A DNA stretch of 64,000 nt from Anaerolineae bacterium (GTDB lineage: Bacteria; Chloroflexota; Anaerolineae; 4572-78; J111), in NCBI GenBank assembly GCA_023382535.1, contig JAHDWA010000006.1, positions 62,001 to 126,000 of the forward strand, in the 5' to 3' direction. This document shows, in pieces, positions 33,241 to 42,627 of the stretch. Position numbers and translations under genes: made by a program. The notes under the pieces are model-generated. The model was not told the DNA's origin. It was given only the letters and a program-made list of their open reading frames with translations, and did not search any database. The number at the start of each line of letters is the position of its first letter. Within the stretch, counting starts at the first letter, position 1.

Positions 33241-34719
33241 ATGATTCTGGCCAATCCAAAAAGATTTGTTGTTCAAGAGATCAATAAAATTATTGGGACC
33301 GGTTTCTTCTTCTGGGAGAAAAAGTACGCGCTTTTACTGCGCCTGGGGATGGTAGTGGGCATGCTGGTGCTGGCTCCGGCGCTGGGTCTTTTAGTGGTCA
33401 AAGTAAAGCCGTCCTTTATGGTGCTGGGGGTAGCGGCAGTTCCCCTCGTGCTTTTCATCCTGCAATTTATGTTGCCCCGTTTCGATTTGGCCCCGTTGAT
33501 CATCTTATTTTTTGCCGCTTTTATGCCAATTAAAATACCCACGGGTACGGAGAGCACTCTGGTTGATAGCCTGTTACTGACCTTACTATTTGGAGGCAAT
33601 TGGCTCCTTAAGATGCTTATCGTGGATAAGCATCTCCGCTTGCAGCCATCGCCGGCAAATAAACCGTTGCTCGGTTTTATGGTCATGACCCTATTTTCGC
33701 TTGTATGGGGGATAGCTTTCCGAGATCCTTTGGTAGATCCCTCGATTATTTCGAACCATTTTGCCTTAGTTCAGACAGCCTCAACCGTAACTAATATCAC
33801 GTTAGGTATCGCATTTTTGTTGGTGACCAATCACATCAATGATGTGAGATTGCTAAAGAGCATGGTAGCGATCATGCTGGTGGCCGGCGTGGTGGGTGTG
33901 GCCGGCCGGTTTGGTTTGTCCGGGCAGGCTGTGTTGAATGATGGCGGTCTGTTCTCCATGTGGGTGGTCAGCCTTTCAACAGGATTGGCCTTCTTCAATC
34001 GCCAGTTATCTTGGCGCAGGCGGGCTTTGTTGCTGCTGTTAGCCGGGAGTTGGATATACTGGGGATTTGGTCTGCATATCTCCTGGCTGGCTGGTTGGTT
34101 ACCTGCCTTTGTAGCCGTAGGGGTCCTTATCTTTATGCGTTCGAAAAAACTACTTTTGATAACTTTACTCCTGGCAGTGATTTTAGTTAGTTTCAAATCG
34201 GCTTATATTGTTCAGAAGCTTCAGGCCGAAGATGGAGAAAGCGGTGGTACCCGCATACAGGCTTGGGCAATCAACTGGCAAGTTACCGGAAAGCATCTGA
34301 TTTTTGGCACAGGGCCAGCCGGTTATGGGGCTTATTACATGACTTACTTTCCCACCGAGGCTATGGCCACTCATAGCACCTATATAGACCTCTTAGCTCA
34401 AACCGGGATTATCGGCTTTGGCTTATGTATGTGGTTTTTCGCGACTTTGATCTGGATGGGTTATAAACTCTGTATACGTTTGAAGGGACGGGGGGACTTT
34501 GTGGAGGGAACGGCAAACGCAGTTTTAGCTGGTACAGTCGGCGCGATTGCTGCTATGGGAATTGGAGACTGGATTTTTCCTTTTGCGTACACGCAAACCA
34601 TTGCCGGGTATGATTATGTTGTGTACAGTTGGTTATTTATGGGAGCCATTGTGGTTCTGGATCGACTCTACCCCGCCCCTATAGCAAAAATACCTGAAAT
34701 TTCTAGAGGTGCGCTATGA
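33241..34719 (+). CDS. O-antigen ligase/polymerase-type membrane protein (Wzy-like)
   Basis: The protein has 492 residues from the ATG at 33241; a TTG directly before it is also in frame. About 12 hydrophobic segments are seen. A large loop in the second half ends in the hallmark of the O-antigen ligase/Wzy family: RIQAWAINWQVTGKHLIFGT, GPAGYGAYYM and THSTYIDLLAQTGIIGFGLC. Such proteins polymerise repeat units or ligate glycans on the outer face of the membrane. In this locus, with Wzx flippases and a Wzz-type BY-kinase, the polymerase role is favoured, but ligation to a surface protein cannot be excluded. Confidence 0.85.
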   Translation: MILANPKRFVVQEINKIIGTGFFFWEKKYALLLRLGMVVGMLVLAPALGLLVVKVKPSFMVLGVAAVPLVLFILQFMLPRFDLAPLIILFFAAFMPIKIPTGTESTLVDSLLLTLLFGGNWLLKMLIVDKHLRLQPSPANKPLLGFMVMTLFSLVWGIAFRDPLVDPSIISNHFALVQTASTVTNITLGIAFLLVTNHINDVRLLKSMVAIMLVAGVVGVAGRFGLSGQAVLNDGGLFSMWVVSLSTGLAFFNRQLSWRRRALLLLLAGSWIYWGFGLHISWLAGWLPAFVAVGVLIFMRSKKLLLITLLLAVILVSFKSAYIVQKLQAEDGESGGTRIQAWAINWQVTGKHLIFGTGPAGYGAYYMTYFPTEAMATHSTYIDLLAQTGIIGFGLCMWFFATLIWMGYKLCIRLKGRGDFVEGTANAVLAGTVGAIAAMGIGDWIFPFAYTQTIAGYDYVVYSWLFMGAIVVLDRLYPAPIAKIPEISRGAL

Positions 34720-36311
34720 TCGTCTCATCCGCTGAACAGCCATCTAAAAGTACAACCGTAACGGGCGCCAATTTATCTTTAAGGGATGATGTGCTGATAA
34801 TGGCCGGCCTGTTTATCCTGGGGTTATTCTCGCGTCTGCCCTTTGTTGGCCATATCCTTTATCATTGGGACTCGATTAACTTTGCCCTGAGTTTGCAGCA
34901 CTTTGATGTGGCTGCCGGTCAGCCCCACGTACCGGGGTACATCCTCTACGTTTTTTTGGGGCAGTTAGTTAACGCGGTGGTCAATAATCCTCAGCTCACC
35001 CTGGTGGCCATCAGCGTGGTCAGCAGCGGCCTCGCTGTAGCCAGCCTGTATGGGTTGAGCCGCGTTATGTTCAACCGCGAAATTGGATTGCTGGCTGCGT
35101 TGTTATTGGCTTCAAGCCCATTGTTCTGGTTTTATGGTGAAATTGCCCTGCCCCACAGCCTGGACACACTTGCCGTGATTGTCGCAGTGTGGTTGTTTTA
35201 CCGGATTAGGCAAGGACAGGTTGGCTTGGCCGTACCGGCTGCCATTTGGTTGGCCTTTGCCGGCGGCCTGCGCCCCCAAACCGAGTTGTTTTTAGCGCCT
35301 TTAGCCCTGTATGCCGGCTGGCAGCTGGGCTGGCGGCGTGGCTTGGTTGCGCTGGCAGTTTTGATTATCTTTAGCTTAGCATGGGTCATTCCCTTGTTCT
35401 GGCTCAGTGGCGGCCCGGCCCGTTATTTTGAGATTATGCGGGCATTTACTGCCGAATTCAATACGACTACCACGGTGTTTAGTGGTGGTCTGTTTGGGTT
35501 ATCAAGAAACTTGCTCAAACTGACCCTGTACACCGTGTATGGCTGGGGGCTGGCTCTCGTTCCAGTTTTAGCCGTTGTTGTTTTGAAGGCAAAGTACCTC
35601 AAGCCCCAAGTGATCCTCTCAACGCTCAAAGATACGCGTTTCTGGTTCATGCTTCTATGGATTGGTCCAACCCTGATCTACTACATCTTCATCCATATGG
35701 GCCAGCAAGGTTTGGTTTTTGTCTTCTTGCCAGCACTGCTCCTCCTCAGTGCCGGCGCCGTACACCTTCTCGATGGGTCTCAGTCGCGATACCGGCACAT
35801 AGCGATGGCTGGCTTAGTCATTGCCAACGCTTTTATTTTTATCTTTGCACCAACCTATCCCCTGGAGACGGACCGGATCAAATTGTTAACGGCTGAAACG
35901 CTGCGCCAACACGATGCTTACTATCTCTCTCGGCTGGAGGTGCTGCCCCAAAAGTTCCCTGAAGCCCACACCCTGTTACTATCGTCTCAGTGGCGCTTCC
36001 CCCAATACTACCTGCCCCAATATCTTCTGGCTCCTTATGGGATTATCGCCCGCTGGGAATTGGGGGAAGGCTCATCAACCCGTACCGGCGAGGTGTGGGT
36101 AGATGGCGCTCAAGCCGGTCTTACCCCGGATAAAGATGGCTTCTTTTATGTGGTTTTGTTTGATGACGAACTGCTTCCTTTCAATAACTCGCCTGACCGT
36201 CAGGAATGGCTGGAATTGCCCGATGGCGAAAAATTGGCCTATTTGCGCTTTACCGCCGACGAGCGCCTGTATATCGGCCCCCAATTCTTTAGCATCGTTA
36301 CGGCGCCCTGA
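34716..36311 (+). CDS. GT-C-type membrane glycosyltransferase (family 39-like)
   Basis: The protein has 531 residues with about 10-11 membrane helices, followed by a soluble C-terminal part of about 130 residues. The first extracytoplasmic loop carries [20 protein letters not shown] followed by [12 protein letters not shown], resembling the acidic catalytic loop and PGYP-type motif of ArnT/PMT-like enzymes that use lipid-phosphate sugars. It overlaps the Wzy-like gene by four bases. It probably adds a sugar from a polyprenyl-phosphate donor outside the membrane; the GT2 at 12784 could make that donor. Confidence 0.78.
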   Translation: MIVSSAEQPSKSTTVTGANLSLRDDVLIMAGLFILGLFSRLPFVGHILYHWDSINFALSLQHFDVAAGQPHVPGYILYVFLGQLVNAVVNNPQLTLVAISVVSSGLAVASLYGLSRVMFNREIGLLAALLLASSPLFWFYGEIALPHSLDTLAVIVAVWLFYRIRQGQVGLAVPAAIWLAFAGGLRPQTELFLAPLALYAGWQLGWRRGLVALAVLIIFSLAWVIPLFWLSGGPARYFEIMRAFTAEFNTTTTVFSGGLFGLSRNLLKLTLYTVYGWGLALVPVLAVVVLKAKYLKPQVILSTLKDTRFWFMLLWIGPTLIYYIFIHMGQQGLVFVFLPALLLLSAGAVHLLDGSQSRYRHIAMAGLVIANAFIFIFAPTYPLETDRIKLLTAETLRQHDAYYLSRLEVLPQKFPEAHTLLLSSQWRFPQYYLPQYLLAPYGIIARWELGEGSSTRTGEVWVDGAQAGLTPDKDGFFYVVLFDDELLPFNNSPDRQEWLELPDGEKLAYLRFTADERLYIGPQFFSIVTAP

Positions 36312-36322
36312 CGGAACTCGAC

Positions 36323-37306
36323 ATGAGCCAGGTCAAAATCGTTCAGCCTAGCCCAACCCAAGCTTTCGATAGTCATGTGACGCCTCAATCCTCAACGCCT
36401 GATATTTCAGTGATCATTTTGAATTGGAATACCCGCGATATGCTGGCAGATTGTCTTGAAACGCTGCTGGCACAAGCGGGCCATCTAACTCTTGAGTTGA
36501 TTGTGGTGGATAATGCCTCCACCGATGGCAGCCAGGCTATGCTCCGGCAGCGCTTCCCCCAGGTGCACCTGATCGCCAATCGGGATAACGTCGGCTTTGC
36601 CAGGGGGAACAACCAGGGTATGGGGATAAGCCGGGGACGTTACCTGCTCCTGCTCAATAGTGACGCTTTTATCAGCCCTGGTTCGCTCGAAGCCCTGCTG
36701 CAATTAGCCGACACCCAGCCCTTAGCCGGGATTGTCGGCGCCCATCTGCTCAACGCCGATGGCACTTTCCAGGCTTCGCACACCCCCTTTCCGAATTTGT
36801 GGCAAGAATTTATGATCTTAACCGGGCTGGGTCGTTTGCTTTTTGGCCGCTGGTATCCCAGCCGTGGCCCGGAAGAAGCCAAAGGTCCACAGATAGTTGA
36901 TTACGTGGAAGGCGCCTGCCTCTTGGTTCGCCCCGCAGCTTTCAGAGAGACCAACGGGTTGGACGAAGGTTTCTTTATGTACGCCGAAGAGGTGGATTGG
37001 TGTTACACCATGCGCCAGAAAGGCTGGCAGGTGTGGTATCAGCCGGCCGCTAAAATAGTCCACCTGGGGGGTGGCAGCAGCCAGGGGCGGCGCACTCAAC
37101 GCGAAGGAGATCTTTATCGCAGCCGGGTCCGCTTTTTCCGTAAACATTACGGTAACCTGCCCGCTCAATTGTTGAAGCTTCAGATTTATGGCTTGACCGT
37201 GCTCAAAATTGCCGTTCATGGGCTGCTGCGGCTAATCAGCGGCGGCCGCCGGGGACGGCCCGTCGTCTCGCTGAAACACCTGCTTGTGGAACTGAAAGAG
37301 GTCTAA
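36323..37306 (+). CDS. Family 2 glycosyltransferase (rhamnosyltransferase-like), paralogue of 30850
   Basis: The protein has 327 residues. [78 protein letters not shown] and [17 protein letters not shown] give the same motif order as the GT2 at 30850. The next base after its stop begins the following GT4 gene, so the GT2-GT4 order of 30850/31926 is repeated here. It acts on the cytoplasmic face. Confidence 0.9.
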   Translation: MSQVKIVQPSPTQAFDSHVTPQSSTPDISVIILNWNTRDMLADCLETLLAQAGHLTLELIVVDNASTDGSQAMLRQRFPQVHLIANRDNVGFARGNNQGMGISRGRYLLLLNSDAFISPGSLEALLQLADTQPLAGIVGAHLLNADGTFQASHTPFPNLWQEFMILTGLGRLLFGRWYPSRGPEEAKGPQIVDYVEGACLLVRPAAFRETNGLDEGFFMYAEEVDWCYTMRQKGWQVWYQPAAKIVHLGGGSSQGRRTQREGDLYRSRVRFFRKHYGNLPAQLLKLQIYGLTVLKIAVHGLLRLISGGRRGRPVVSLKHLLVELKEV

Positions 37307-38512
37307 ATGAAGATTCTCCTCCTGACCCAAGTTTTGCCCTACCCTCCCGACAGCGGCCCTAAAGTCAAAACCTGGAATGTGCTCAAATATTTAACCCAAC
37401 ATCACGAGGTCACGCTGGTTTCTTTTGTCCGGGGTGACCAGTCGGCTGAAGTGAAACATCTGCAGCAATATTGCCGCGCTGTCCATACCGTGCCCATGGA
37501 GCGGAACGTTCTCCTCGACGGCCAGGCGATGATCCGCAGCCTGCTGAACGGCCAACCCTGGATGATGGTCCGCGACGACCGGGCCGCCATGTGCCAATTG
37601 GTAGACCGCCTGGCTGCGGCCAATAATTTTGACGTGGCTCATGCCGACCAGCTCAATATGGCTCAATATGCCGCGCGCGTGCCTGGCGCGCGCAAAATCC
37701 TCGACGCTCACAATGCCTTGTGGCTGCTCTACCAGCGCCTCTGGCAGACAATGGGATCCGGTCCCAAAAAATGGCTGCTGGGTCGAGACTGGCGCTTGCT
37801 CAAGCAGTATGAAGGCCGGCTCTGCCGCGAATTTGACGCCGTTTTGGCGGTGAGCGAAGAGGATAAAGCCGCCCTGCACGAGGCCATTGGGCCGGGTAGT
37901 AAGGTGGAGATCACGGTTATTCCTATCGCTGTTGACACCGACGAAGTGGCCCCGGTCACACGCCAGCCGGGAGCTGATCATATTTTGCATATTGGCACCA
38001 TGTATTGGCCGCCCAACGTTGATGGCATCCTCTGGTTTATCCGGCAAGTGTACCCTCACATCCGGGCCAGGCGGCCCCAGACAATTTTTGATGTGGTTGG
38101 GGCACGCCCTCCCCAGGAAATTCTGGATTTAAGCGGCAACGGCACAGGGATCAACGTGACCGGCTACGTGCCTGATCCGGCACCCTATCGCCAGCAGGCC
38201 GGGCTGATGGTGGTCCCGCTGCGCGCGGGGGGCGGTATGCGGGTCAAAATTCTGGAGGCATTGGCTCAAGGGCTGCCGATTGTTTCAACGACATTGGGCT
38301 GTGAGGGTATTGCTGTAACCCATGGTCAAAATATCCTGATTGCCGACACCCCCCACGAATTTGCCCAGGCGGTGCTGCGTTTGCTGGATAATCCGCAGCT
38401 CGCTGCCGAACTGGGCTGCAACGGGCGGCGATTGGCTGAACAATTGTACGATTACCGCCAGGTCTGTTTGCCCCTGGAGACTGCTTATGGGTCATCTGCT
38501 ACAACTCGATGA
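37307..38512 (+). CDS. Family 4 glycosyltransferase, paralogue of 31926
   Basis: The protein has 401 residues. The start MKILLLTQVLPYPPDSGPKV aligns with the enzyme at 31926. The C-terminal GT-B domain shows HILHIGTMYWPPNVDGILWF, INVTGYVPDPAPYRQQAGLM and PLRAGGGMRVKILEALAQGL. It is coupled to the GT2 before it with no gap. It probably elongates the lipid-linked unit; donor and acceptor are not readable from sequence. Confidence 0.9.
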   Translation: MKILLLTQVLPYPPDSGPKVKTWNVLKYLTQHHEVTLVSFVRGDQSAEVKHLQQYCRAVHTVPMERNVLLDGQAMIRSLLNGQPWMMVRDDRAAMCQLVDRLAAANNFDVAHADQLNMAQYAARVPGARKILDAHNALWLLYQRLWQTMGSGPKKWLLGRDWRLLKQYEGRLCREFDAVLAVSEEDKAALHEAIGPGSKVEITVIPIAVDTDEVAPVTRQPGADHILHIGTMYWPPNVDGILWFIRQVYPHIRARRPQTIFDVVGARPPQEILDLSGNGTGINVTGYVPDPAPYRQQAGLMVVPLRAGGGMRVKILEALAQGLPIVSTTLGCEGIAVTHGQNILIADTPHEFAQAVLRLLDNPQLAAELGCNGRRLAEQLYDYRQVCLPLETAYGSSATTR

Positions 38513-38601
38513 AATCCGCAGGAGTGTATTCAGGTACTTTTTATGTATCCCGCACCAACCATCGGTTGTCAAAATCTACCACTAGCCAGGAAGTATTTGT
38601 C

Positions 38602-39630
38602 ATGTTAAAAAGTTTAAAGTTTTGGTTAGGCATTATCATAAGCACTTTCTTTATTATTTTTGCTTTGCGTGGATTAGACCTGGGGCATGTTTGGCTCAAC
38701 GTACAATCGGCTAACTATTGGTGGTTACTTCCCGGAGTGCTTGCTTATTTTTTGGGAGTATGGGCGCGTACCTGGCGCTGGCATTATCTGCTGCGTCCCG
38801 TTAAATCAATTCCTCTGAAAACCTTGTGGCCTGTCGTCGTTATTGGTTATGCAGGCAATAATATCTACCCTTTTCGGGCGGGAGAAGTAATTCGCGCCTA
38901 TCTCTTGAAAAAGAGGGAGAGGGTCAGCGTAGGTACCAGCATTGCTACAATCTTGGTTGAGCGCATTTTTGACGGGCTGGTCATGCTGCTTTTTGTCTTC
39001 ATTACCTTGCCCTTGGCGCCGGGTTTACCAGATTGGCTGCAACAAACCGTTGTTATCGCCAGTATGGCTTTTCTGGGTGCGTTAGTCACTTTTTTGGGAT
39101 TGGCCGCTCGGCCCGCTGTCAGTCGGACTTTGTACCGATGGCTTATTGGCCGTTTTGCTCCGAGCAGGATGCAATCCGGATTACTTGCTTTAGGTGACAG
39201 ATTTTTGGAAGGATTGAGCAGTTTGGCCAGCCTCAAAGAAATTTTTATGGTCTTCTCCACATCCGTTATCATTTGGTTATTGGAAACGGTAAAATATTGG
39301 TTTGTTATGCATGCCTTTAATTTTACAGTCAGTTTTTTTGTGTTGATGTTGATGAATGGTGTAGTGAATCTAGCGACAACCCTCCCCTCAGCACCTGGCT
39401 ATATCGGCACTTTTGATGGCCCTGGCATTGCCATCTTGAAAATATTTGGAGTTTCGGCGACCGTGGCCACCGCTTATACCTTGGTTTTGCACGCGGCCCT
39501 GTGGTTACCCATTACCTTACTGGGTTTCTGGTACATGCTTCGCGAAAGCCTAAGCTGGCAGGATTTTAACAAGGCTATGGTCGAGACACAGCCAGAACCT
39601 GTTACCGCTCTGGGCAAGTCGCCAATCTGA
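38602..39630 (+). CDS. UPF0104/LPG-synthase-TM family integral membrane protein
   Basis: The protein has 342 residues from the ATG at 38602, which follows CAGGAAG; an in-frame ATG at 38509 would overlap the GT4 gene and add 31 residues without similarity to the family. Seven to eight membrane helices are seen (FWLGIIISTFFIIFALRGLD first). Family marks include WARTWRWHYLLRPV, GYAGNNIYPFRAGEVIRAYL and LPSAPGYIGTFDGPGI. Relatives include lysyl-phosphatidylglycerol synthase membrane domains and AglD-type proteins. They are found in glycan loci, often as suspected lipid-linked sugar flippases or transferases. Its exact role is unknown. Confidence 0.82.
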   Translation: MLKSLKFWLGIIISTFFIIFALRGLDLGHVWLNVQSANYWWLLPGVLAYFLGVWARTWRWHYLLRPVKSIPLKTLWPVVVIGYAGNNIYPFRAGEVIRAYLLKKRERVSVGTSIATILVERIFDGLVMLLFVFITLPLAPGLPDWLQQTVVIASMAFLGALVTFLGLAARPAVSRTLYRWLIGRFAPSRMQSGLLALGDRFLEGLSSLASLKEIFMVFSTSVIIWLLETVKYWFVMHAFNFTVSFFVLMLMNGVVNLATTLPSAPGYIGTFDGPGIAILKIFGVSATVATAYTLVLHAALWLPITLLGFWYMLRESLSWQDFNKAMVETQPEPVTALGKSPI

Positions 39631-39697
39631 ATGATTAGCCAGCTTAAAGAGCACTCGATACTAACCGATTCCTATTTCCTCACAGGAACCATAATTT

Positions 39698-41029
39698 ATG
39701 AGAATTGCAATTATCGGAGCCGGTGTTACCGGCCTTGCTGCCGCGTATGATTTGGCTAGAGCCGGTCATTCAGTCACTATTTTTGAAACTACAGCCATGC
39801 CCGGTGGTTTGGCGGCTGGTTTCAAATCTGAGCGATGGGCTTGGCATCTGGAGTATTTTTACCATCACTGGTTTGAGACAGACGATGATATTTTGAATCT
39901 AATCAACGAGATTGGCGAGGGTGATAAGGTCTTCTTTCCTCGACCCTTGACCTCGCTATATGTTGAGGGCAAAGTCTACCCCTTTGATAGCCCTGCCCGA
40001 ATGCTGCTCTTTCCTAAGTTACCCCTCCTACCTAAACTGCGTTTTGGTCTGGTTGGGCTTTATTTACGTTTGACGAAGAACTGGCAAGCTTTGGAGAAAG
40101 AAACGGCTCACAGTTGGTTAATGCGCCAAATGGGGGAGACGGCTTACAAAGTTTTGTGGGAGCCCCTGCTTGTCGGCAAATTCGGCGCGTACTACCAGGA
40201 GGTGAATATGGCTTGGCTTTGGGCACGTATTCACAAGCGCAGTTATCGCCTGGGTTATTTTAAGGGGGGATTTCAGGCATTTATCGAAGCATTGACCAAC
40301 AAGATCAAAGAGCAAGGGGTAAATATTTGCCTCAAAACGACAATAACTGCGGTCACGCCTCAGCCGGATGGCCGGGTGCAAATTCAATCTACGTTCTCCG
40401 AGAACGGAGGAAGGATCCAGGGAGAAGGGCTACAAAACGAAATTTTTGATCGTGTCCTTGCCACTGTGTCACCGAAATTATTAAGCCAACTGATACCCAC
40501 ATTACCTGCCGATTATCTGGCTAACTTGAACCAGTTCAAATCTATGGGTGCTGTCGTCATTATCCTGGCCCTCAAGCATCAGCTAACGGATTGCCATTAC
40601 TGGATCAATCTGCCTAAAGGTGAAGGGTTTCCTTTCTTGGCTTTGGTAGAACATACCAACTTTATTGATAGCTGTAACTATGCCAATGATCACATTGTTT
40701 ACTGTGGCGATTATTTGCTGCCTGACCATGAATATTTCACTCTGTCCAAAGATGAATTATTGGCTCGCTTTCTGCCAGCACTAAAACGCTTCAACCCTGA
40801 TTTTGATCCGAGCTGGGTTAAAGAAAGCTGGCTATTTCGAACCAAGTATGCTCAGCCGGTACCGCCCGTCAATCACAGCAGGAACATTCCCCCATTAGCT
40901 ACACCCATCCCCGGCCTCTACTGGGCCAGCATGAGCCAAGTCTATCCCTGGGATAGAGGCACCAACTATGCCGTTGAAATTGGACGCCGAGCCGCTCAAT
41001 TACTACTAGCCTCTGACGAGGGCAAATAG
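39698..41029 (+). CDS. FAD-dependent amine-oxidase/protoporphyrinogen-oxidase-like oxidoreductase
   Basis: The protein has 443 residues. The N-terminal dinucleotide fold is MRIAIIGAGVTGLAAAYDLA, followed by ETTAMPGGLAAGF and an aromatic stretch LEYFYHHWFETDDDILNLI. The C-terminal part (YWASMSQVYPWDRGTNYAVE) closes the FAD site. This group is frequent in polysaccharide clusters, where it is often annotated as UDP-galactopyranose-mutase-like or protoporphyrinogen oxidase-like. A redox or mutase reaction on a nucleotide sugar or lipid-linked sugar is possible, but no substrate can be assigned. It is the last gene before box-type promoter G. Confidence 0.82.
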   Translation: MRIAIIGAGVTGLAAAYDLARAGHSVTIFETTAMPGGLAAGFKSERWAWHLEYFYHHWFETDDDILNLINEIGEGDKVFFPRPLTSLYVEGKVYPFDSPARMLLFPKLPLLPKLRFGLVGLYLRLTKNWQALEKETAHSWLMRQMGETAYKVLWEPLLVGKFGAYYQEVNMAWLWARIHKRSYRLGYFKGGFQAFIEALTNKIKEQGVNICLKTTITAVTPQPDGRVQIQSTFSENGGRIQGEGLQNEIFDRVLATVSPKLLSQLIPTLPADYLANLNQFKSMGAVVIILALKHQLTDCHYWINLPKGEGFPFLALVEHTNFIDSCNYANDHIVYCGDYLLPDHEYFTLSKDELLARFLPALKRFNPDFDPSWVKESWLFRTKYAQPVPPVNHSRNIPPLATPIPGLYWASMSQVYPWDRGTNYAVEIGRRAAQLLLASDEGK

Positions 41030-41071
41030 GCAGGGTGGACCTATAAATCGGCTCAATTTCCATCTCCGTAG

Positions 41072-41127
41072 TTCTAACTTTTTTCTAATTAGATTCAAAC
41101 GGCTTTATCATTAAATGCCGTTAAACT
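41072..41127 (+). promoter_or_regulatory. Box-type promoter G: four phased boxes plus -10, membrane-protein operon
   Basis: TTCTAAC (41072-41078), TTCTAAT (41083-41089), TTCAAAC (41094-41100) and TTATCAT (41105-41111) lie at an 11-bp period. After 10 bp comes TAAACT (41122-41127). GGCTTTATCATTAAAT matches promoters C and D exactly. The leader to the ATG at 41158 is about 25 nt. Confidence 0.75.
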
Positions 41128-41157
41128 GATTTTTGACTATTAAAAGCGGGTGATTGT

Positions 41158-42627
41158 ATGGCTCTTTTTCTAAAGTATCGTTTCGAAATTTGCATATTTA
41201 TATGTTTGCTCGGCTGCTATGCCTATTTCTTTCCCCGCTGGGCAGACTGGAACCAGAATTCTCGGCTGGATCAAGTACTTGCTGTAGTAGATCAAAGGGT
41301 TCTGTATATTGATGCTTATCGAGCCAATACAGGCGACTACGCATTTTATGAAGGGCATTACTATAGTGATAAAGCTCCAGGCACGGCTTTTATTGGCATC
41401 CCTTTGTACATGATCTTCAAAATATCGCTTCAACCCCTGCTGGATAATCTCATGTCTCCTATCCAGGAAAGCTCTAGTTTTGACAGCACTTTACGGGACG
41501 AAGGTACAGGTATCACCGCCGATAAAGTCCGTTTTGCCCTGTTGCTTTATTTTGTTACCTTTTTTTCTGTGAGTATTCCCTCGGCCGCTTTAGGTGTTAC
41601 ACTTTATCGGTTTCTGGGTAATTTTTCTCAAGTTGAACTATACAAGATCGGTATTACCCTGGCCTATGGTTTAGGAACCATCGCCTTCCCTTATTCCGGG
41701 CTTTTTTTGGGACACCAACTTGCTGCCAGCTTGTTGTTTATAGCCTTCTACATCTTATTTGGCTGGCAAGGCCGCCCAATCGGTAAGAAAGAGTTAGTAA
41801 TTGTTGGCTTGCTCTTAGGCTATGCAGTTATTACTGAATATCCAACTGCCATAATTGCTGTCTGTTTATTTATTTATGCCTTATACCAGTTGAATAAAAA
41901 GCCACAAATTTTTTGGGTTATCGGCGGTGGGTTATTACCTGCTGTCCTGGCTATGCTCTACAATTATTCCATTTTCCAAACACCATTGCCTGTGGCTTAT
42001 AAATATTCTGTGCTCTTTCCAGAGCATTTCGATTCAGGTATTTTGGGATTTTCCTACCTGAGGCCCGACGCTCTGTGGGGTATGAGTTTTAGTCCTTTCA
42101 GAGGGCTCTTTTTCCTTTCTCCCTTTTTACTCCTCTCCATTCCCGGTTTTCTACTGTGGTTAGTAAGCGGCAAATACCGAGCAGAACTGGTGGTTGTTTT
42201 TAGCAGTGTAGTTTCGTTCTTTCTTTTTATATCCTCCACCGCTGCCTGGTCAGGCGGCTTTGCTGTCGGCCCAAGATATTTGTGTGCTCTCGTACCTTTT
42301 TTGGTTTTACCTCAGATCTTTTTTCTGGAGCATTTTGGAAAGAGATGGTCCGATAATCTGTTTCTGGGGTTAGCATTAGCCTCTATTGTGTTGGTTTGGA
42401 TACAAACCACTTCGGGACAACAATTTCCAGATTATAGTCTTAACCCGTTGCTTGATTATTCCTTACCCAGACTACTTTCAGGTGATATTGCCCGTAATCT
42501 TGGTATGATGTTAGGTTTTTCCAGGTGGTACAGTTTACTGCCTCTATTTGCGTTTATCTGTGGTGCAGGTGGAATTTTATGGCTATCAACAAGAAAGTTT
42601 CAGGTTTCTCGCAAAGCCCTGGCTTGA
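41158..42627 (+). CDS. Multi-pass membrane protein, GT-C-like
   Basis: The protein has 489 residues with about 11 membrane helices. An early extracytoplasmic loop contains YEGHYYSDKAPGTAFIGIPL, and a later one has LRPDALWGMSFSPFRGLFFL. This set is common in uncharacterised bacterial glycosyltransferase-like membrane proteins near polysaccharide genes. There is no cytoplasmic nucleotide-sugar motif, which fits a GT-C enzyme using a lipid-linked donor. The family assignment is tentative. It overlaps the next gene by 49 bases. Confidence 0.65.
   Translation: MALFLKYRFEICIFICLLGCYAYFFPRWADWNQNSRLDQVLAVVDQRVLYIDAYRANTGDYAFYEGHYYSDKAPGTAFIGIPLYMIFKISLQPLLDNLMSPIQESSSFDSTLRDEGTGITADKVRFALLLYFVTFFSVSIPSAALGVTLYRFLGNFSQVELYKIGITLAYGLGTIAFPYSGLFLGHQLAASLLFIAFYILFGWQGRPIGKKELVIVGLLLGYAVITEYPTAIIAVCLFIYALYQLNKKPQIFWVIGGGLLPAVLAMLYNYSIFQTPLPVAYKYSVLFPEHFDSGILGFSYLRPDALWGMSFSPFRGLFFLSPFLLLSIPGFLLWLVSGKYRAELVVVFSSVVSFFLFISSTAAWSGGFAVGPRYLCALVPFLVLPQIFFLEHFGKRWSDNLFLGLALASIVLVWIQTTSGQQFPDYSLNPLLDYSLPRLLSGDIARNLGMMLGFSRWYSLLPLFAFICGAGGILWLSTRKFQVSRKALA

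Noticed and set aside
38509..38601. Upstream start for the UPF0104 membrane protein
   Set aside because: The added 31 residues are not family-like, and a good ribosome site precedes the ATG at 38602.
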